Part shown: positions 19,847 to 29,703 of the stretch, in pieces
Numbering within the stretch: the stretch's first letter is position 1
Layout of the letters: the number at the start of each line of letters is the position of its first letter
The notes under the pieces: model-generated
The model's input: only the letters and a program-made list of their open reading frames with translations
Told to the model about the DNA's origin: nothing
The model's database searches: none
Source of the DNA: Desertifilum tharense IPPAS B-1220
GTDB lineage: Bacteria; Cyanobacteriota; Cyanobacteriia; Cyanobacteriales; Desertifilaceae
DNA: 63,014 bases
NCBI RefSeq assembly: GCF_001746915.1
Contig: NZ_MJGC01000061.1
Location: forward strand, 1-63,014
Direction of reading: 5' to 3'
Made by a program: the position numbers and the translations under genes

Positions 19847-22800
19847 TTAAAGCTCTCCTTCAATGGGTAAAACAATCTCAAATTCCGTTCCTTGATTGAG
19901 CGCCGATTTAACTTCAAGGGTACCGCCATGTTTTTCGACGACGATTTGACGCGCGATCGCCAATCCCAAACCCGTCCCCTGACCGACGGGTTTTGTGGTA
20001 AACAGATGGTCAAAGATGCGCTGTTGCACGGCTTCTGACATTCCTACCCCATTATCGGCGATCTGGATCGCAATGGAGCGATCGCGCCTGCTTCGGGTCT
20101 GAATTTTAATCCAATTGGAACGGGATTGAATGTCTTGAAAACTCTGCCCTACATTCGATTCTTCTAAAGCATCAATCGCATTTGCTAACAGATTCATAAA
20201 GACCTGATTAAGTTGACCGGGAAAACAGGGAATCAGGGGCAAGTCACCGTATTCTCGAATCACCTGAATTGGCGGTCGATACTCGTTAGCCTTCAAGCGA
20301 TGTTTGAGAATCAACAGGGTACTCTCTAGACCTTCATGAATATTAAAGGGAACTTTGTAGTCGCGATCGGCTCTAGAAAAAGTTCTCAAGCTATTGCTGA
20401 TACTGCAAATTCGCTCAACCCCCAAATCCATCGATTCGATTAACTTCGGTAAGTCAGTCCGCAGATATTCCAAATCAATCGCCTCAATTTCATCGAGAAT
20501 TTCGGCGTCCGGGTTGGGCAGTTTTTGCTGATAGAGATCGAGCAAGCCTAATAAATCTTGAATATAGATTTTAGCAGGTTCCAAGTTACCTGTAATAAAG
20601 CTTGCGGGATTATTAATTTCGTGAGCCACCCCCGCCACCAGATTGCCTAAAGCCGACATTTTTTCATTCTGGACGAGTTGGAGTTGCATCGATCGCAAAT
20701 CCTCTAGCGCCTGCTGCAATTCCTGGGATTTTTGGCGCAAATGGGCGGCGGTTTGAATCTGTTCGGCTTCAATGCGCTTGCGTTCTGTAATATCAATCAT
20801 GACGCCATCCCAAACCAACGTGCCATCGGGTTGCTGTTCCGGTTGAGACACCGCCTGCACCCATTTAATCTCGCCGGTTGGCGTAATAATGCGCCACTCG
20901 TGGCGAAAAGGGGTGAGATGTTGAGCCGAGTGGAGAATCGCTTGTTGAACGCCTTGGCGATCTTCAGGATGTTCTAAGGCTCGCAAACTATTGTTTCCAC
21001 TTAAGATCTCTTCAGGGCGAACGCCGCACAGGTCATAGCAACCGGAGCTAATGTAGGGCATAGAAGCCGAACCATCAGCAGCAATGCGAATGCGATAGAT
21101 GACACCGGGAATGTTATCTGACAGCTTCTGAAAGCGATTTTCGCTCTTTCGCAGTTTTTCTAAAGACTGTTCGAGTTGATGGGCGTAGGCTTGCGACTGT
21201 TGATAAAGATGAGCGTTAGCCAGGGAAATTGCAGCTTGAGTGCATAGCAGGTTCAGGATCTCAACGCGATCGCTGGTAAAGGCGTCAGTCGCGAGTTGAT
21301 TTTCTAAATACAACAGGCCTTGCAGTTGTCCTTGATGTAAAATCGGCAAGCACAGCAGGCTTTTGGGCTGTTGGCGCAGGATGTACGGATCGGCCATCAG
21401 CGAAGGATGGGCGATCGCATTCGCAACGACTGTCGGTTTTAGGGTGCGCTTCACCGTATTAATAAACCCAATGGGTAACTCCTGACTTTCCTCTAGCAGC
21501 ATTGCAAGTTGGATGCGAGTCGATCCGTCAACGCTGTGTAGGGCTTCCACCACGAGTCGATCCTGTTTGAGCAACAATAAGGCGCATTTATCCGCCCCCG
21601 CATTTTCAATCGCCACTTGCAGCAAGGTTGTCAGTAATTGGGTTAACTGAATTTCACCCGAAAGGGCTTGAGAGGCTTTGAGAATGCTGGCTAAATCTAA
21701 CGCCGCAGAAATTCCAGCCCCGCTAGAACTGGTGGAAAGCCCTCCAGCGGTGGGGACAGAGGAAAGGGTTTTAGTCGTGTGAATGGTGAGTTCTGGGGTG
21801 AGGGAAACGCGCTCAGATTGGAGGATGGGGGCTAATAAGGTGGGATAGGTTTGTTCTAGCTGATTGACCTTTGCTGTTGCCCCCCAACGCGCATAGCAGT
21901 AGTAGGCGTCAATCAGATAAGTTTGGGCGAGGCGTTCCTTACCCCAGTCTAGATAGAATTTAGCCGCCAGTTCGTTAGCGATCGCTTCTTCTTGCAGAAA
22001 CTCCTGGGCTTTAGCAGCAGCGATCGCTCGGTCATAATACTCGATCGCCTGTGCTTTGTCCCCAAACACCCGATGCCACTCAGCTTCAATCAGATCGAGC
22101 TTATGTTGATGATTCGCCGGGGCATAATGGGCCCATTTTTGCATCTTTTGGCGATCGCGCTCAATGCGATCGCGCAGGCGGTGGCGTTCCGGTTCTGGCG
22201 TCTGGTTCCAGCTTGCCAGATAAGCCAGGGCATCGTAGAAGTAAAAGGGCGCAACTACAAAATTTGCCGTAACCCCGTTTATGTAAGTTTCAGCAATATC
22301 GGCATTCTCCACCGCTTGAGCCACTTGCTCAAACAAGTAACTCAAAACCAGTTTATGAAAGTAAAGGTAAAAAATTGCCGTCGTATCATTGACTTGCTGA
22401 TGTTGAGGGAGCATTTGTTGCTCGTTATAGACAGCGCCGATCAACTGTGCGGGCTGTTCGGTAGGCTCCATTAAATGCAAAATTGCCTGATGCAGAATTT
22501 GTTGTAAATTCAGCGAGGTTTTCTGTTTCAGTTGCCACAAAACTTGGCTATAACTCGCAATCTCTTGTTCGAGTACCGACAACTCAGCCGCACTCAGATA
22601 AGCGTGATAGGCATAGATATAAGTGGACAAAGCCGCAAACTCTAAATCCCCAGTTTCTAGCGCGAGGGTATAAGCAGACTGTAACGAGTCTAGGGTATTG
22701 CGAACGGGTTCGCGCCAGTGGAGAACCCCTGCATTCGTGACAAATGTGGTTCTCGCTTGAATGGGTTTCATCTGGGGTTGATTGAGCAAGCTGAGAGCCA

Positions 22801-25741
22801 GTTGACCAAACGCATACCCCGTTTCAATGTCTTCAATCACGCCGCACACAATCACCCCGAAGTAAGCGTAACTCGGTGCTGAGAGGGCACTATTACCATA
22901 TTGAATCGATAGGTTAACCTGCTGCGATACGATCAGTGGTAACAATAGCGGAGCGGCTTGGAAGGCACAGGGAGCCATACCGCTGAGAATCTGCAAGGCG
23001 GCTTGTGTAGAGCGATCGCTCATCTGCGGTAACGAGAGTAAGTCTAGAGGAGAGCGATCGCCTAAATTAGCTAGCGTGGCTTGGAGTTGCGCTTGAATCT
23101 CTGAGGGGTGGGGATTTTCGGGAAACTGCAATCCCAACAGTTGCAAAACCTGCAATCCCGTTTGAATAGCTTCTAGTAAGTGGTTGCGGGCCATGCAAGC
23201 GTGCAGTTTGACATCATAAACTGGAATTTTGTCGAGTAAGGTTCGAGCATTCTGTAAAACCACATCGATTAATGCTTGCATCTGCTCAAACTGACTGCTG
23301 AGATAGGCAACCTCTGCGGCCTCTTGATACATGGCTAGGGCTAAATCGTATTGGTTTTGCCAAGGCTCAAACTCTAATAGCTGCATCCCAATACTGAGAT
23401 AGTTGAGGGCAGCCGTATAAGCAGTAGCGGCTTTCGCTTTGTGGGCCGCCAGTAAATTGAAATGGGTGAGTTCTTCCCTTGCAGAGGGTTGAACCAACAA
23501 CCCCATTCCCATATTCAATTGATTGACAATTTCAAAGATTTGCTGATCTAAGTCTTCGGGGGAGCGATTTTTCAGCAAAAGCTGACCGATTTGAAGATGG
23601 GTTGCCTCTTTCTGTTCGGCGGGAATCAGCGAATAAGCGGCTTGCTGAACGCGATCGTGCAGGAATTTGTAAGTACAGGAACCCAGGAGCGGTTCTACTT
23701 CTAAAGAACGCTCCTCAGATTGCTGGCTCTGAAACAATCGATACATCTCATTGAGCGGTAAAATTAAGCCTTCCTGCAAGGCAGACCACAGATCTAGGGC
23801 CGTTTGGGCCTGAGATTGTTGGCAAACAATGGCAAGGGTAGCGAGATCGAAGGTGTTGCCAATGCAAGCCGCCAGTTTCAGGACATTCTGAGTAGAGGGG
23901 GACAGCTTTTGCAGGCGCAGCGCCATGAAGGTAACAACATCTTCAGTCAGCGCCAATTGCCGAATTTCAGGCATATTGCATTGCCAATACCCCAGTTGAA
24001 GATTGAAGGTAATGGCTCCTTCTTCCTGCAAGGCTTTGAGGAACTGGGTGGCAAAGAAAGGATTGCCCTGGGTCTTCTGGTAGACTAACTCAGTTAAGGG
24101 TGCAGCCAGGTGAGGCGGGCAACTCAGGGTATCGGCGACGAGCCAATTGAGGTCGCTTTGAGCGAGTGGGGCGAGGGCGATCGCATTCACTACGGCTCCC
24201 GCTTGGCGGACTTCATTCAGGGTCAGCATCAGGGGATGAGCCGCTGAAACCTCGTTATCTCGATAGGCCCCAATTAACAGCAAATGACCGTTTTGATTTT
24301 CGCCCATCGAGAGTTGAATTAACTTCAGCGAAGCGGAATCTGCCCATTGCAAATCATCTAAAAAGATGACGAGGGGATGGTCTGGGGTGGCGAAGACGTG
24401 AATAAACTTGTGAAAGAGCAAATTGAACCGATTTTGAGCCGCTTCGCCCGACAGTTCGCTCGCCGGGGGTTGCGGGCCAATCACCTGTTCGAGTTCGGGG
24501 ATGACTTGGATCATGACTTGGGCATTGTCTCCCAAGGCGGCTAAGATTTTGGTTTTCCATCGCGCTAATTGCTCGTCTGTTTCGCTTAACAGTTGTGCCA
24601 TTAAGTCCTGGAAGGCTTGGACAAAGGCCCAAAAGGGGAGGTTACGCCCAAATTGGTTAAATTTCCCTTGGATGAAGTAACCGCGCTGGCGGACGATGGG
24701 TTTGTGGACTTCGCAGACGACGGCTGTTTTGCCAATTCCAGAAAATCCAGCAATCAGCATCATTTCGCTGGTTCCTTGGCTGACGCGATCGAAGGCGGCT
24801 AGCAGGGTTTGGACTTCGGCTTGACGGCCATAAAGTTTTTCGGGGATTAAAAAGCGATCGCAGATATCGCGCTCTCCCAATGTAAAGGGGGCGATTTTGC
24901 CGTTTTCCTGAAGTTGCTGCCAGCACTGTTCTAAGTCGTACTTGAGTCCTAATGCGCTCTGGTAGCGGTCTTCCGCATTTTTGGCCATCAGTTTCATGAC
25001 AATCTCAGAAATGGCTTGCGGAATGGTAGTCGGGAGGATTTCATGCAGCAGCGGCGGTTGTTTGGCGACGTGACAATGCACCAATTCCATCGGATCTTGG
25101 GAAGCAAAGGGGAGTTCGCCAGCGAGCAATTCAAAGAAGGTGACGCCGAGGGCATAGAAGTCGCTGCGATAGTCAATTCCTCGGTTCATGCGCCCGGTTT
25201 GTTCGGGAGAAAGATAGGCGAGGGTGCCTTCTAGTCCGTTGGGGGGTTGAGTGGCTTGAGTTTCGCGCGGGAGTAGGGAAGAAATGCTGAAGTCAATCAG
25301 CTTTACCTGGCGGGTTTTGGGGTTAATTAAAATATTGGCTGGCTTGAGGTCTTTATGGATGACGCTCTGGTGGTAAAGTCCGTAGAGGATATCGGCGAGT
25401 TGGATGGCGATCGCTAAAAACTCATCGACTGGCAGCCGCCGATCTTCAATATATTCTTTTAAAGAAATTCCGTTAAAGTCCTCCATGACGAGGGCGTAGC
25501 TATGGTGGCAGGACTCTAGGGTGTAAGGTTTAACAATACCGGGCAAGTTCAGGTTTTTGGCAATGGTGTATTGGTTGCGAAACAGCAGGAGTTCGCTAAA
25601 GCTAGGGCGTTCTCGTTGTAAGAGTTTGATGATAACCGGATGGCGATCGACTTCTCGTATCGCTCGGTAGACTAACGTTCTAGAACCACAGTACAGTTGC
25701 TCGGTGAGTTGATAGCCTGAAACCGTTGTTGTTAAAGTCAC
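19847..25741 (-). CDS. HstK-type Ser/Thr-His multikinase with PAS domain, paralogue 3
   Basis: The largest gene in the window, 1964 residues, starting at GTG 25741 with GGAG nine bases upstream. Order: Ser/Thr kinase (about 10-270; [18 protein letters not shown]), AAA ATPase (Walker A GFSGIGKT about 332; IFLDDLQWADS), long helical region, GAF (about 1365-1510), PAS with PAC motif (about 1537-1650; NIPGVIYRI to WDGVMIDITERK), HisKA (His in VAHEINNP about 1702), HATPase ([17 protein letters not shown]). The PAS insertion of about 150 residues between GAF and HisKA is the main difference from paralogues 1 and 2. I infer a cytosolic sensor that integrates small-molecule (GAF) and redox or ligand (PAS) inputs; the partner response regulator is not in this window. 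Confidence 0.93.
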   Translation of the reverse strand: MTLTTTVSGYQLTEQLYCGSRTLVYRAIREVDRHPVIIKLLQRERPSFSELLLFRNQYTIAKNLNLPGIVKPYTLESCHHSYALVMEDFNGISLKEYIEDRRLPVDEFLAIAIQLADILYGLYHQSVIHKDLKPANILINPKTRQVKLIDFSISSLLPRETQATQPPNGLEGTLAYLSPEQTGRMNRGIDYRSDFYALGVTFFELLAGELPFASQDPMELVHCHVAKQPPLLHEILPTTIPQAISEIVMKLMAKNAEDRYQSALGLKYDLEQCWQQLQENGKIAPFTLGERDICDRFLIPEKLYGRQAEVQTLLAAFDRVSQGTSEMMLIAGFSGIGKTAVVCEVHKPIVRQRGYFIQGKFNQFGRNLPFWAFVQAFQDLMAQLLSETDEQLARWKTKILAALGDNAQVMIQVIPELEQVIGPQPPASELSGEAAQNRFNLLFHKFIHVFATPDHPLVIFLDDLQWADSASLKLIQLSMGENQNGHLLLIGAYRDNEVSAAHPLMLTLNEVRQAGAVVNAIALAPLAQSDLNWLVADTLSCPPHLAAPLTELVYQKTQGNPFFATQFLKALQEEGAITFNLQLGYWQCNMPEIRQLALTEDVVTFMALRLQKLSPSTQNVLKLAACIGNTFDLATLAIVCQQSQAQTALDLWSALQEGLILPLNEMYRLFQSQQSEERSLEVEPLLGSCTYKFLHDRVQQAAYSLIPAEQKEATHLQIGQLLLKNRSPEDLDQQIFEIVNQLNMGMGLLVQPSAREELTHFNLLAAHKAKAATAYTAALNYLSIGMQLLEFEPWQNQYDLALAMYQEAAEVAYLSSQFEQMQALIDVVLQNARTLLDKIPVYDVKLHACMARNHLLEAIQTGLQVLQLLGLQFPENPHPSEIQAQLQATLANLGDRSPLDLLSLPQMSDRSTQAALQILSGMAPCAFQAAPLLLPLIVSQQVNLSIQYGNSALSAPSYAYFGVIVCGVIEDIETGYAFGQLALSLLNQPQMKPIQARTTFVTNAGVLHWREPVRNTLDSLQSAYTLALETGDLEFAALSTYIYAYHAYLSAAELSVLEQEIASYSQVLWQLKQKTSLNLQQILHQAILHLMEPTEQPAQLIGAVYNEQQMLPQHQQVNDTTAIFYLYFHKLVLSYLFEQVAQAVENADIAETYINGVTANFVVAPFYFYDALAYLASWNQTPEPERHRLRDRIERDRQKMQKWAHYAPANHQHKLDLIEAEWHRVFGDKAQAIEYYDRAIAAAKAQEFLQEEAIANELAAKFYLDWGKERLAQTYLIDAYYCYARWGATAKVNQLEQTYPTLLAPILQSERVSLTPELTIHTTKTLSSVPTAGGLSTSSSGAGISAALDLASILKASQALSGEIQLTQLLTTLLQVAIENAGADKCALLLLKQDRLVVEALHSVDGSTRIQLAMLLEESQELPIGFINTVKRTLKPTVVANAIAHPSLMADPYILRQQPKSLLCLPILHQGQLQGLLYLENQLATDAFTSDRVEILNLLCTQAAISLANAHLYQQSQAYAHQLEQSLEKLRKSENRFQKLSDNIPGVIYRIRIAADGSASMPYISSGCYDLCGVRPEEILSGNNSLRALEHPEDRQGVQQAILHSAQHLTPFRHEWRIITPTGEIKWVQAVSQPEQQPDGTLVWDGVMIDITERKRIEAEQIQTAAHLRQKSQELQQALEDLRSMQLQLVQNEKMSALGNLVAGVAHEINNPASFITGNLEPAKIYIQDLLGLLDLYQQKLPNPDAEILDEIEAIDLEYLRTDLPKLIESMDLGVERICSISNSLRTFSRADRDYKVPFNIHEGLESTLLILKHRLKANEYRPPIQVIREYGDLPLIPCFPGQLNQVFMNLLANAIDALEESNVGQSFQDIQSRSNWIKIQTRSRRDRSIAIQIADNGVGMSEAVQQRIFDHLFTTKPVGQGTGLGLAIARQIVVEKHGGTLEVKSALNQGTEFEIVLPIEGEL

Positions 25742-25986
25742 AAGTTGTTTCTCCGTCCGGTGAGGAATCGGCTCGATGGAAAGGGGTCTACCAGCTTTTA
25801 TTTTATTAACTCAAAACTTAATTCATCAAAGATTTCAGTAGGGTTCGGACGGGTTACTTGCTTTTGGGAAAAGTTCCGTAATTTGCCTGAAGTCGATTCC
25901 GTAAATTTATTGACACAGATATCCGTATGTACGGTCTCGCTTGAGGAGAAAAGGCGATCGCCATCTGCTGAGTTAAGCCAACAAAA

Positions 25987-26020
25987 GAGGAGACAAAGAA
26001 AGCAAATCCTCTGTCTCCTC
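25987..26020 (-). terminator. Terminator of the S9 peptidase gene
   Basis: GAGGAGACA (25987-25995) and TGTCTCCTC (26012-26020) form a perfect 9-bp stem. On the minus strand it is followed by TTTTGTT, and it starts 18 bp beyond the peptidase stop codon. The rest of the 297-bp gap (25742-26038) holds the presumed promoter of the divergent multikinase; I see no gene in it. Confidence 0.75.
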
Positions 26021-26038
26021 AAAAATCTGTGTTAAGAA

Positions 26039-27964
26039 CTACAAATTCTCAATGGGAATCGGTTCAATGCTTTCGGCGGGTTCAAAGCCAAAGATCCGAG
26101 CATAAAAATAAAACTCGCCATCCAAAGACCGTTGAATATTTTCAGCCTTGCGGAAGCCGTGCTGCTCTTCTGCAAAAGTGATATAGGCGACGGGTAAACC
26201 TTTGGCTTTAATGGCGTTAACCATTGCTTCGGCTTGGTTGGGTGGAACAATTTTATCTTCTAAACCTTGGAAGAAGATCGCGGGACAGGCTAAACGGTCG
26301 GTATGATGAATGGGCGATCGCGCTATATATAAATCCTGACGTTCTGGATACGGCCCAATTAAACCATCGAGATAGCGAGATTCAAACTTATGGGTATCCG
26401 TCGCCAGGGCTTCCAAGTCGCTAACGCCATAATGAGACGCCCCCGCTTTAAATACATCGCGGAAAGTCAGCGCCGCTAATGTAGTGTAGCCGCCTGCACT
26501 CCCACCGGCGATCGCCAATTTATCGCCATCCACCAAACCTTGCTGCGCCAGATATTTCGCGCCATTAGCGCAGTCATCCACATCCACAATGCCCCAACGT
26601 TCCTTTAGGCGCTGGCGATACTCTCTCCCGTAACCCGTACTTCCCCCATAATTGACATCCAACACCGCAAAACCGCGACTTGTCCAATACTGAATTTTGA
26701 GATTAAACGTGCTGGAAGTCGCCGCCGTCGGGCCGCCATGACTTTTGACCAAAAGGGGTGGTTTCGTCCCTTCAGGTGCCCTAAAATCCTGATTAGTAGG
26801 AGGATAGAAGAAACCGTAAGCCGTTAAACCGTTTTCCGTCGGAAATTCAATCGGCTGAGGGATTGAAAGATACCCTTCCTCCACTTTTAATCGCGTAGAC
26901 TGGCGAATCACTTCAACCTCTCCAGAAGCCAGATCCAACTGGACAATAGCCGTGGGTTCCGTCGCCGAACCGCCTGTAAAAATCGCCTTCCCCTGACTCA
27001 CCAGCGGTGCAGAAATACTCGAATACGGCGTTTCAATGGTTTGAAGCTGCCCCGTTTGCACATCTAGACTCGCTAAAAACCAGTTTCCCGCCTCTGTATA
27101 GGTGCAAATGATTTCATCAGCAGACGCAAACGTATAAGTTGCCATCCCAAACACCCATAGGGGAAGCCCAAATTCTGCCTCTTTTGGGCATAAGGGTTCA
27201 ATTTTGCCGTCCCGATAGTGGTAAAGATTCCACCAGTTATCGCGATCCGAGACAAAGTAGAGGAGACCATCTGGCGACCATTCCGGCTGAAAGATTGACT
27301 CGCTAACCCCTCCGGCGACTAACTGAGGTTTGTCTAAACTGCCATCGGCTTGAAGGGAAGCCGTGAATAATTCGGTTCCATCCCAAGGTAAATTCGGGTG
27401 ATTCCAACTTAGCCAACACAGTTGAGAACCCTCTGGACTTAGGCGAGGTGAGGCATAAAAATCATCGCCTGAAACCAGAACTTGACATTCCCCGGTGTCG
27501 AGGTCAATGCTAACAATCGTATTTTGCGGTTCGCCTTCCCCGGTATGGTCTTCTCTGACGCAAATCAGGCGGTGATGCGGTCGATCGAGAATGGCATCTG
27601 CGTAACGATAGTCGCCTTCTGGGGTTAGCGGTTGCGGTTGTTCGCCGACTTTTTGGCGATAAATTCGTTGATCGGCAAAATTGGAGAAATAGACGATACC
27701 CTCTGCTACGAAGTAAGCGCCACCCCCATATTCGTGAACGCGGGTTCTGGCGTTGAAGGGGGGAGGGTTAACATCAGTGGTTTCACCAGCAGGTGTGCGT
27801 TGAACAATGACGTAGCGTCCCCCCTCTGAGGGGCGTCCTTCTACCCAGTAGAGCAGATCGCCATCTAGCACGACTCCACCAATACCAATACTGCCAGACA
27901 CAATTAACTCAGAGGTAATGGGCGATTTCCAAGACCCGTAAGGGGCAATTTGTTGCGGACTCAT
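26039..27964 (-). CDS. S9 family prolyl oligopeptidase / dipeptidyl aminopeptidase-like
   Basis: 641-residue serine peptidase. The N-terminal part (about 1-370) is a WD-like beta-propeller with recurring motifs such as [13 protein letters not shown] and [14 protein letters not shown]. The C-terminal part is an alpha/beta-hydrolase domain with catalytic Ser in GGSAGGYT (about 489), Asp in LEDKIVPP (about 571) and His in EQHGFR (about 602). An HGGP oxyanion motif precedes it (KSHGGPTAA). No signal peptide is visible, so it is predicted cytoplasmic and to act on short peptides. Start ATG 27964; the upstream sequence GGGAAAACGCGC is a weak ribosome site. It ends at a strong hairpin terminator. 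Acylaminoacyl-peptidase activity is an alternative that sequence cannot separate. Confidence 0.92.
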   Translation of the reverse strand: MSPQQIAPYGSWKSPITSELIVSGSIGIGGVVLDGDLLYWVEGRPSEGGRYVIVQRTPAGETTDVNPPPFNARTRVHEYGGGAYFVAEGIVYFSNFADQRIYRQKVGEQPQPLTPEGDYRYADAILDRPHHRLICVREDHTGEGEPQNTIVSIDLDTGECQVLVSGDDFYASPRLSPEGSQLCWLSWNHPNLPWDGTELFTASLQADGSLDKPQLVAGGVSESIFQPEWSPDGLLYFVSDRDNWWNLYHYRDGKIEPLCPKEAEFGLPLWVFGMATYTFASADEIICTYTEAGNWFLASLDVQTGQLQTIETPYSSISAPLVSQGKAIFTGGSATEPTAIVQLDLASGEVEVIRQSTRLKVEEGYLSIPQPIEFPTENGLTAYGFFYPPTNQDFRAPEGTKPPLLVKSHGGPTAATSSTFNLKIQYWTSRGFAVLDVNYGGSTGYGREYRQRLKERWGIVDVDDCANGAKYLAQQGLVDGDKLAIAGGSAGGYTTLAALTFRDVFKAGASHYGVSDLEALATDTHKFESRYLDGLIGPYPERQDLYIARSPIHHTDRLACPAIFFQGLEDKIVPPNQAEAMVNAIKAKGLPVAYITFAEEQHGFRKAENIQRSLDGEFYFYARIFGFEPAESIEPIPIENL

Positions 27965-28458
27965 GCGCGTTTTCCCATAGCTGTGCTTTTTTTAGCTTAT
28001 CGAACCTTGGAGAGGGCGATCGCCTCTAGCCCGGTTGCTGCGGGTTCTCAATTTCTCTATTTAGAGATTAAAGCTTGCCAAGACGCTGACTAGAAGAATT
28101 ACGGATTTTAGATTTTTCTATCAAGAATTAAAAACTAAAAAGCAGAATTTCTACGGGATTTTACGGTGAATTCTGATTTCAAATTCTCTGGTCACTAATT
28201 TCGATCCAATTCTTTTGAAAAGATTACGGAATAGATGGATTGAAAATCTATTCAATCTTCACAGAAACTCTGTGGAGAGAATGCCCTATTTTCATCTGCG
28301 AGTCTGTAAAGTAAAAATTGAAAGCCTTAAATTTACAGCAGACTTGATGGGAAACGCGGCGCAGAGCATTTGAAAATACTGTGTTTGACCGACCTCTTTC
28401 CTTCTGCCTTCAGCCCCCAGTTTATGGACTTCATTTAGATGGAATCTGATATATCTCT
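27965..28458. promoter_or_regulatory. 494-bp AT-rich gap with two adjacent hairpins
   Basis: No gene is seen. The central part is AT-rich. Two stem-loops stand in tandem: GATTGAA (28238-28244) with TTCAATC (28251-28257), and CACAGA with TCTGTG inside 28260-28274. They lie about 190 bp upstream of the choice-of-anchor A gene. The gap must contain the promoters of that gene and of the divergent S9 peptidase. The role of the hairpins is unknown. Confidence 0.5.
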
Positions 28459-29646
28459 ATGCTGCTCAATTCTAAATCGATTACAACCTGGACGACTCTT
28501 TCTCTAACAACCGTTGCTGCACTCAGTTTTTCGCTACCTGCAAGAGCGGCTTCTTTAGGAATTGCTAGCGATTATAACGTGTTTGTTTTCGGAGATATGA
28601 ATCAAAGCTCCGATGCAGAAGGAAGAGTGGCTGTTGGTGGAAATGCGACCTTCACAAACTTTGGCATTGGCGATCGCCTTCCCGGTTCTAATGGTGCAGA
28701 TACGCGCCTGGTGGTTGGCGGTGACTTAAAATATAACGGGGGTCAAATTTTCGGCGGAAGCGCTGTTGTTGGCGGTAGTGTTACCTCTCCAGTTTATTTC
28801 AACTGCCCCTCAACCTGTGGCGTCACTCAAGGAAGCCCCATCAATTTCTCAGCAGCTCAACAAGAATTGATGGCCCTATCTTCTCATTTAGGCAGTCTGG
28901 GGGCAACGGGTTCCACAGAATATAAATGGGGTGGCATTCATATTCAAGGCAGCAACACGGATCTCAACGTTTTTACGATTGATGGTTCGCAATTTGCCAA
29001 GTCTAGCTATCTTAACCTGAGTGGTGTTGGACAAAACTCAACGGTTGTCTTTAACGTTTTGGGTAGTAGCGTTAATATCAGCAACTTTGGGTTAAACTTG
29101 GGCGGTATCGACAAGAGCAAGGTGCTGTTTAACTTTGTGGATGCAACTTCCATTAGCACCACTGGCTTCTCGTTCCAAGGTAGCGTTCTGGCGACTCAAG
29201 CTCATTATCAGTTCAATAATGGCAACTTAGAAGGAACGCTGGTTGCTAATTCGGTTTCAGGAAGTGGGGAGTTCCACAATTACAAGTTTTCTGGCAATTT
29301 ACCTACTGTTCCGACTCCACCAAGTCCAGCCCCTCAAGTTTCGCCTAGCCCGGAACCTCAAGTTTCGCCTAGCCCGGAACCTCAAGTTTCGCCTAGCCCG
29401 GAACCTCAAGTTTCGCCTAGCCCGGAACCTCAAGTTTCACCAAGTCCGGAACCTCAAGCTTCGCCTAGCCCGGAACCCGAAGTTATCGCGAGTCCGGAAC
29501 CTCAAGCTTCGCCTAGCCCGGAACCCGAAGTTCAGCCCAGCTTAGAACCAGAAATCGATACTCAACCGAAATCTGTGCCCGAACCTGCAACGCTCTTAGG
29601 CTTACTGAGCGTGGGTGGTTTATTAACGCTGCGTCGTCGCAAATAG
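28459..29646 (+). CDS. PEP-CTERM choice-of-anchor A family surface protein
   Basis: 395-residue exported protein. Signal peptide 1-30 (ends LPARAASLG). The choice-of-anchor A domain spans about 32-275: it opens with DYNVFVFGDMNQSSDAEGRV and AVGGNATF and continues through HIQGSNTDLNVF and FNVLGSSVNISNF. A Pro-rich tether made of SPSPEPQV-type octapeptides follows (about 285-365). It ends in a PEP-CTERM sorting signal: VPEPATLLG, a hydrophobic helix and the basic tail RRRK. PEP-CTERM proteins are processed by exosortase at the cell envelope; no exosortase gene is in the window. The tether is nearly identical at the DNA level, so its length probably varies between strains. A surface, matrix or adhesion role is inference. 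Confidence 0.9.
   Translation: MLLNSKSITTWTTLSLTTVAALSFSLPARAASLGIASDYNVFVFGDMNQSSDAEGRVAVGGNATFTNFGIGDRLPGSNGADTRLVVGGDLKYNGGQIFGGSAVVGGSVTSPVYFNCPSTCGVTQGSPINFSAAQQELMALSSHLGSLGATGSTEYKWGGIHIQGSNTDLNVFTIDGSQFAKSSYLNLSGVGQNSTVVFNVLGSSVNISNFGLNLGGIDKSKVLFNFVDATSISTTGFSFQGSVLATQAHYQFNNGNLEGTLVANSVSGSGEFHNYKFSGNLPTVPTPPSPAPQVSPSPEPQVSPSPEPQVSPSPEPQVSPSPEPQVSPSPEPQASPSPEPEVIASPEPQASPSPEPEVQPSLEPEIDTQPKSVPEPATLLGLLSVGGLLTLRRRK
29332..29547 (+). repeat. Nine 24-bp tandem repeats encoding the Pro-rich tether
   Basis: Units of 24 bp begin at 29332, 29356, 29380, 29404, 29428, 29452, 29476, 29500 and 29524. The first four are identical, starting CCTCAAGTTTCGCC. Later units diverge, and units 6 and 8 are the same. 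The reading frame is kept (8 codons), giving PQVSPSPE-type octapeptides. Identity among the first four units points to recent expansion by slippage. Confidence 0.95.
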
Positions 29647-29661
29647 CGATCGCCTCTTCTA

Positions 29662-29695
29662 CCCTAGCCTAGAATTCAATCTGGGCTAGGGTTTT
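29662..29695. terminator. Hairpin terminator between convergent genes
   Basis: CCCTAGCC (29662-29669) pairs perfectly with GGCTAGGG (29684-29691), followed by TTTT on the plus strand. It sits 16 bp after the PEP-CTERM gene stop and 9 bp before the end of the convergent phosphatase gene, so it may serve both directions. Confidence 0.75.
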
Positions 29696-29703
29696 GCATT
29701 GGA

